Under the pieces are notes generated by a model that worked only from the letters and a program-made list of their open reading frames with translations, was not told the origin of the DNA and did no database searches. The translations under genes were made by a program, and so were the position numbers. Positions 60,165-64,000 of a DNA stretch of 64,000 nt are shown piece by piece (the stretch's first letter is position 1; the number at the start of each line of letters is the position of its first letter). This stretch comes from Cepaea nemoralis (lineage: Eukaryota > Mollusca > Gastropoda > Stylommatophora > Helicidae): positions 62,001 through 126,000 of the forward strand of contig JACEFZ010026847.1 of assembly GCA_014155875.1 (NCBI GenBank), read 5' to 3'.

Positions 60165-60510
60165 TTGTCCAAAGAATTTTAATCATTCTTCCTTTGTTAC
60201 TTGATTACTAATTGTTCAGGATATTAAAACTGCTTCTGTGTCACATGTGAGACATCTTTTTCTAACCTCCAATGACAGGGATTTATTGCATAAGATCTGC
60301 ATGTCATAAAAACATTTTTTGCTTACCATTTTCTGTTCTTTATTTCTGTGATTTATCTGTCATCTAATGTTATTTATTTGCCTAGATTCTGTCCTTCCCG
60401 AAATGAATACCACTGATTTTAATTGTACATTTAGACATGAAAAAATTTCTTTAATATTACTATTACTTCAGTTTTCCTATTATTCAAGCTGAGGCCCAAT
60501 TGTTACAGTC
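60165..60510 (-). mobile_element. LINE fragment
   Basis: Shares AATGACAGGGATTTATTGCA-type sequence with 53475 and the antisense of LGLSLNNRKTEVI with 59600. Confidence 0.5.
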
Positions 60511-60740
60511 TACAAACATTCACTAATAGGTGCCTGCGCAGAATAGTGGAAATAACATGGTATGTCAGAATCACTAGTTCAGAGCTCATGGAGAGACAAA
60601 CAAATCCCAGTGATTCAAGAGATGAGGAAAAGACGCTGTTGCTGGATAGGACACACTGAGAAAACCAGAGGACAACTGAATATAACTAGACACTCTTGTT
60701 TGGAACCAACAAGGTCTTCCTTTCTCTTTCTTCAGGTAAA
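60511..60740 (+). mobile_element. LINE C-terminal fragment
   Basis: TNRCLRRIVEITWY, IQEMRKRRCCWIGHT, then GQLNITRHSC. Confidence 0.55.
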
Positions 60741-60906
60741 CAAACATGTGCATTCTCAGCTTCTGTAACAGTGATGCACTTTCACCACTGTCTTTATATG
60801 CATCTTATCTCTTACCATCACATAGCCATATTTATTAATTATTCTATGTATTCTGTCCATCTTTTAACCATGTCCATAATATATTATTTTGCCCTGTTAA
60901 TATTAA

Positions 60907-61812
60907 CCCTTTTAGGACGGAACAACATTGGGACAAATTTAGGTTTCCCTCTGAAGAAGACGGAGCCATTTTTTTGGAGTACAGAAATGAGTGAAGTGAC
61001 AATTTTATAAATTCAAAAGAAAATAGAACCCTATATAGATATATACAAGTATATATATTCTTAAAGAGGATATAGTAAAGTTTATTTCTGTGTATGATTG
61101 AAGTTGTTTTGTTCATGTTTATGCAAATTTGATGACCTCATTTGTATTTTGTGAAAAATAAAATATTTCATACCACTATGTATAAATTGGTACTAAATAT
61201 TTAAATAAAATGGTACTCACCTAAAATTTCCTCATTGAATACCTACACCACTTTAGAATAATTTTAAACACTTATGGTTAAATAAACAACAACTATGAAA
61301 TCCCTATTGACATTTGTAATAGGTTGGCTATCAACTGGTGACATGTTTTCTGGTCCAGACATTGCCATGAATGGATATAGATAACACGATCTTCTTTATT
61401 CCCAATACACAAAACTAAGGGGACACGAGGTTGAAATCCTCATGGGCACTTTCTGTATCACTAAAGTCATTATCTGACAGTCCTGAACTGACAAAATCGC
61501 TACTTTCAGAGCTAGTCAATGCTAGTACGTCTTCGGGTTCAAAGCTGGCCATTTTAGAACTCAAAAATCCACGAAAAAATGGGTTACTTCGGGAAAAAAA
61601 GCACAAAAATAATATCCACTTGTTTGAATCACTCTACAAACGTCCATGTGAAGGCTAAAATGGCCGACGATTGCAAGGAAGCATTTGATTGGTCTGCAAA
61701 CAATCAAAGCAGTTCTTACAACGGGATCGGCCAAATCGGCCGAACCGGGTTTTTCACTATGACCGTATGGTGACGTCAGGGCCGATTTTCTGGCCGAATC
61801 GTCCTAAAAGGG
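60907..61812 (-). mobile_element. piggyBac-type element, internally deleted
   Basis: Ends CCCTTTTAGGACG and its inverse, CGTCCTAAAAGGG apart from one base, each flanked by TTAA (60903-60906 and 61813-61816), the piggyBac target. 906 bp. A minus-strand frame (61606-61415) starts an acidic Ser-rich peptide, MASFEPEDVLALTSSESSDF, like the N-terminus of piggyBac transposases, and stops. The DDD core is absent, so it needs a helper. Confidence 0.85.
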
Positions 61813-61854
61813 TTAATATTATGTATTATGCCATCCTATGATTTTAAACATCCA

Positions 61855-62100
61855 GAGGTTACTCACATTAGAAGCAGACAATTAAAAATAAATATTCTTT
61901 GGACACATCATCGGGAGTAAGCTTGAGTGAGTACATCATGACAGCAAGCAAGTTGAAGGGGGAGAAAGACAGGGAGACCAAAAGACGATTATGGTAATAG
62001 AGTAAAAAGTGGCAGAAATGGTTTGCTGTCCATGAAATAGAAGGCCGTGCACAGACATCATTAATAATTGTTATGACCAACGTGATGTCAGGACGTTTTA
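61855..62100 (+). mobile_element. LINE C-terminal fragment
   Basis: RSRQLKIKYFGHIIGSKLE-like sequence, GGERQGDQKTI, frame-broken. Confidence 0.5.
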
Positions 62101-62183
62101 TTATTTTATCTAAAATAAATTAAATAAATCATTTAAATGTATGCCTTCTTTAAAATTAAAATAAAATGTTACTCCAAAAACAT

Positions 62184-63380
62184 CTCATCTCATCATGTTC
62201 CTCTTGTACCTTGCGGTGTCGAGGTGAAGTATAAATTTCGTGAGAGTGCCCGATTATGGGCTTCATATATTGACATTCCCATGGACTCTGCTATTCCCTC
62301 CGTCCAACGTTTACGTGGTCGGCCTCTTCCTCTGTTTCCATCTGGTCTGTACATCATTGCTTGTTGTGGTATGCTGTTGACTGGTAACTTACTTGCATGG
62401 CCAAACCATTTGACTTGCTGCTTTCTAATAAAATCTAGTGCTGCTTTAACACCCACTTTAGTCCTGATTTCTTCATTTCTGATCTCATCTCTTCTTGATA
62501 TGTTGAGTATTCTTCTCAGGAACCTCATTTCTGTTGTGATTTTTCTTTTCTCTTTTTCTGTCATTGTCCAGGTTTGGCATGGTAGCATAGAGTTGGTAGG
62601 AAGATTGTGTTGTAAAGTGCTTTCTTAGTAGTTATTGATACATGTTTGTTCTTTAGTATTGGTGCCATTTGTCCAATGAGTTGATTTGCCTTATTGCACC
62701 TATTTTCGATCTCGTCTTCTGATCTGCCATTTGATGATATTATACTTCCTAGGTACTTGAAACTCTTTACTTGTTTCAAGGGATGTTCGTTTAGGTGAAT
62801 TGTTGTTGTTTGTTCTTCTTTAGTTATAGTCATTACCTCTGTTTTGCTTGTGCTAATTTTCATGTTATGTTCCCTACACATTTCGTTTAGACTATTCATG
62901 TGGTCTTGTAATTCAGCTTCTGATTTTGCTATTAGTGCTTGGTTGTCCGCAAACAGGAGTTCTCTAATGGTTAGATTTGCAGATGGTTCTTCTTCTGTGT
63001 TCTCGTCATGCGGTATTCTTGCTGTCTCTGCTTGTTTCTTTACATATGTTGTCTATTATGTTATGAACAAGAGAGGGGACAGGACACAACCTTGTCGTAC
63101 TCTTATGGTGAAGGGTTCTGAGTGTCCTCCAGTTGCTCTCACTATGCATTCACTGTTGTTGTATAAACTTCTATATAGGTTTGTTAGATGTGTACTCACT
63201 CCATATTGTTTAAGGATTTCCCACAGATTGTTTCTATCTACTCTATCGAATGCCTTTTCTTGGTCGACAAAGGCTAAGTAGAGTGTTTCATTGAATTCGA
63301 TTGATTTTTCTATAAGTTGTCTAAGAGCAAAAATGGCATCTGTGCATCGTTTGTTTTTCCTAAATCCAAGTTGTGTTTCG
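62184..63380 (-). mobile_element. EN-RT LINE, copy 2, with 12-bp target-site duplication
   Basis: CTCCAAAAACAT at 62172-62183 and 63381-63392. Encodes DAIFALRQLIEKSIEFNE, VDQEKAFDRVDR, LLFADNQALIAKSEAELQ (FADD changed to FADN), KSFKYLGSIISSNGRSEDEI, then TLCYHAK, RFLRRILNISRRDEIRNEEI, GRGRPRKRWTEGI, YFTSTPQGTRG, and a GATGAGATGAG 3' tail. 5'-truncated in the RT fingers. Confidence 0.93.
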
Positions 63381-63409
63381 CTCCAAAAACATGTTAATTT
63401 AAATTTTCA

Positions 63410-63665
63410 TGGTGACTGCACCGGCTCCCTGGCTGAGGGGTTAGCAGCTTTCTCCATTAATCCCGAATACTCTCGTGGTCGACGTGAGCGCACGAGAATT
63501 AGAAGTGGTTCGAGTCGTGCTAGTAACTTATGAGAGTATGGAGCCGGTCGCTCAGAAAGTTGTGGCGTGCTGATGAGCATAATCTAGCCTAGGAATCAAC
63601 ATACAGCTGAAAGATGCTGGTGTTGACCGCAATATCCTGAAACTGAAACAGGATGGAAACGCGGG
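63410..63665 (+). mobile_element. SINE, family C subtype 2
   Basis: CCCTGGCTGAGGGGTTAGCA head, GTGGTTCGAGTCGTGC B-box, body as reverse of 37548, ending GAAACGCGGG and an A-run. Confidence 0.88.
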
Positions 63666-64000
63666 AAAAAAAATGGTGACTGCATATCAAATTCAAATCA
63701 ATTCATTATCTTTATTTATGATGATATTCATTCAGTAAAAAAAAAAGGGAGAGTTTATACATAGGGCGCTATGAATAGACACTTTGTTTATACATAGTGC
63801 GCTATGAATCGATACTTTATACTTAGTTGAAGTATGGTATGGCTGTTTAAATATCAAGAATAATTTTCCAGATTGGTATCCCCAATACAAATAATTGTGT
63901 CCCAGTCGAGTTTAAGAATTTTTAACTTGCGTTTCTGTACACTTACTGTTCACAGGCATCCATATTTTTTTTACGTTACCTCCCTACTATTTATAGCCTG
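63666..64000. other. no recognised feature
   Basis: AT-rich; a CATAGxGCGCTATGAATxGA unit is repeated twice at 63762-63812. Confidence 0.4.

Noticed and set aside
61415..61606. Independent small acidic host protein
   Set aside because: It lies wholly inside TTAA-flanked piggyBac ends, so a transposase remnant is simpler.

Overview
The window is animal nuclear DNA. It has introns with consensus splice sites, very abundant simple repeats, tRNA-headed SINEs, and many 5'-truncated non-LTR retrotransposons (LINEs). Their C-terminal tails, a Penelope-like element and a member of the expanded alpha-kinase family suggest a mollusc, probably a gastropod; this is an inference from family resemblance, not a species call. 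Almost every long open frame is either a retroelement remnant or a translated simple repeat.

Two host genes can be defended. (1) On the + strand, about 9.4-16.0 kb, lie the last three recognisable exons of an alpha-protein-kinase gene (exons 9408-9652, 12135-12321 and 14673-16011). The N-lobe lysine is present, but both aspartates normally used for catalysis (in DLQG and LTDP) are replaced, so it reads as a pseudokinase with a long Ser/Thr-rich tail. (2) On the - strand, 45.6-58.0 kb, is a six-exon gene recognisable as PSME3IP1 (FAM192A/NIP30), the partner of the nuclear proteasome activator PA28-gamma. Its coding span is 57974 down to 45644 and the product is about 250 residues, the length of the human protein. 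A third, weaker candidate is a signal-peptide first exon at 26371-26425 with TATA-like sequence upstream.

Layout. 1-9.3 kb: LINE tails, SINEs, minisatellites, and an RT/RNase H LINE fragment (6.4-7.8 kb, -). 9.4-16 kb: the kinase exons, with introns full of LINE and SINE debris and an 87-bp minisatellite. 16-25 kb: kinase 3' flank, long CT arrays, LINE and SINE fragments. 25-29.4 kb: CATA and 65-bp arrays, the signal-peptide exon, SINEs and a hAT MITE. 29.5-30.7 kb: Penelope-like element (+). 31.2-34.4 kb: EN-RT LINE (-) carrying a 627-bp TAAC-tailed retroposon inside a target-site duplication. 34.4-39 kb: degenerate LINEs, including an inverted pair. 39-41.9 kb: an array with LINE insertions, a partial copy of the kinase last exon, and a second hAT MITE inside a repeat whose empty counterpart is at 9.9 kb. 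43-58 kb: PSME3IP1 and its intronic repeats, including a LINE nested in a LINE and a mariner fold-back. 58-64 kb: LINE tails, a 906-bp piggyBac-type element flanked by TTAA, and a second copy of the 31-kb LINE bounded by an exact 12-bp duplication.

The window therefore keeps unusually readable insertion histories: duplicated target sites can be read directly for six elements. All the frame breaks found in the two host genes are one-base excesses, and at least three lie at 4-base homopolymers. That points to assembly errors as much as to gene decay.
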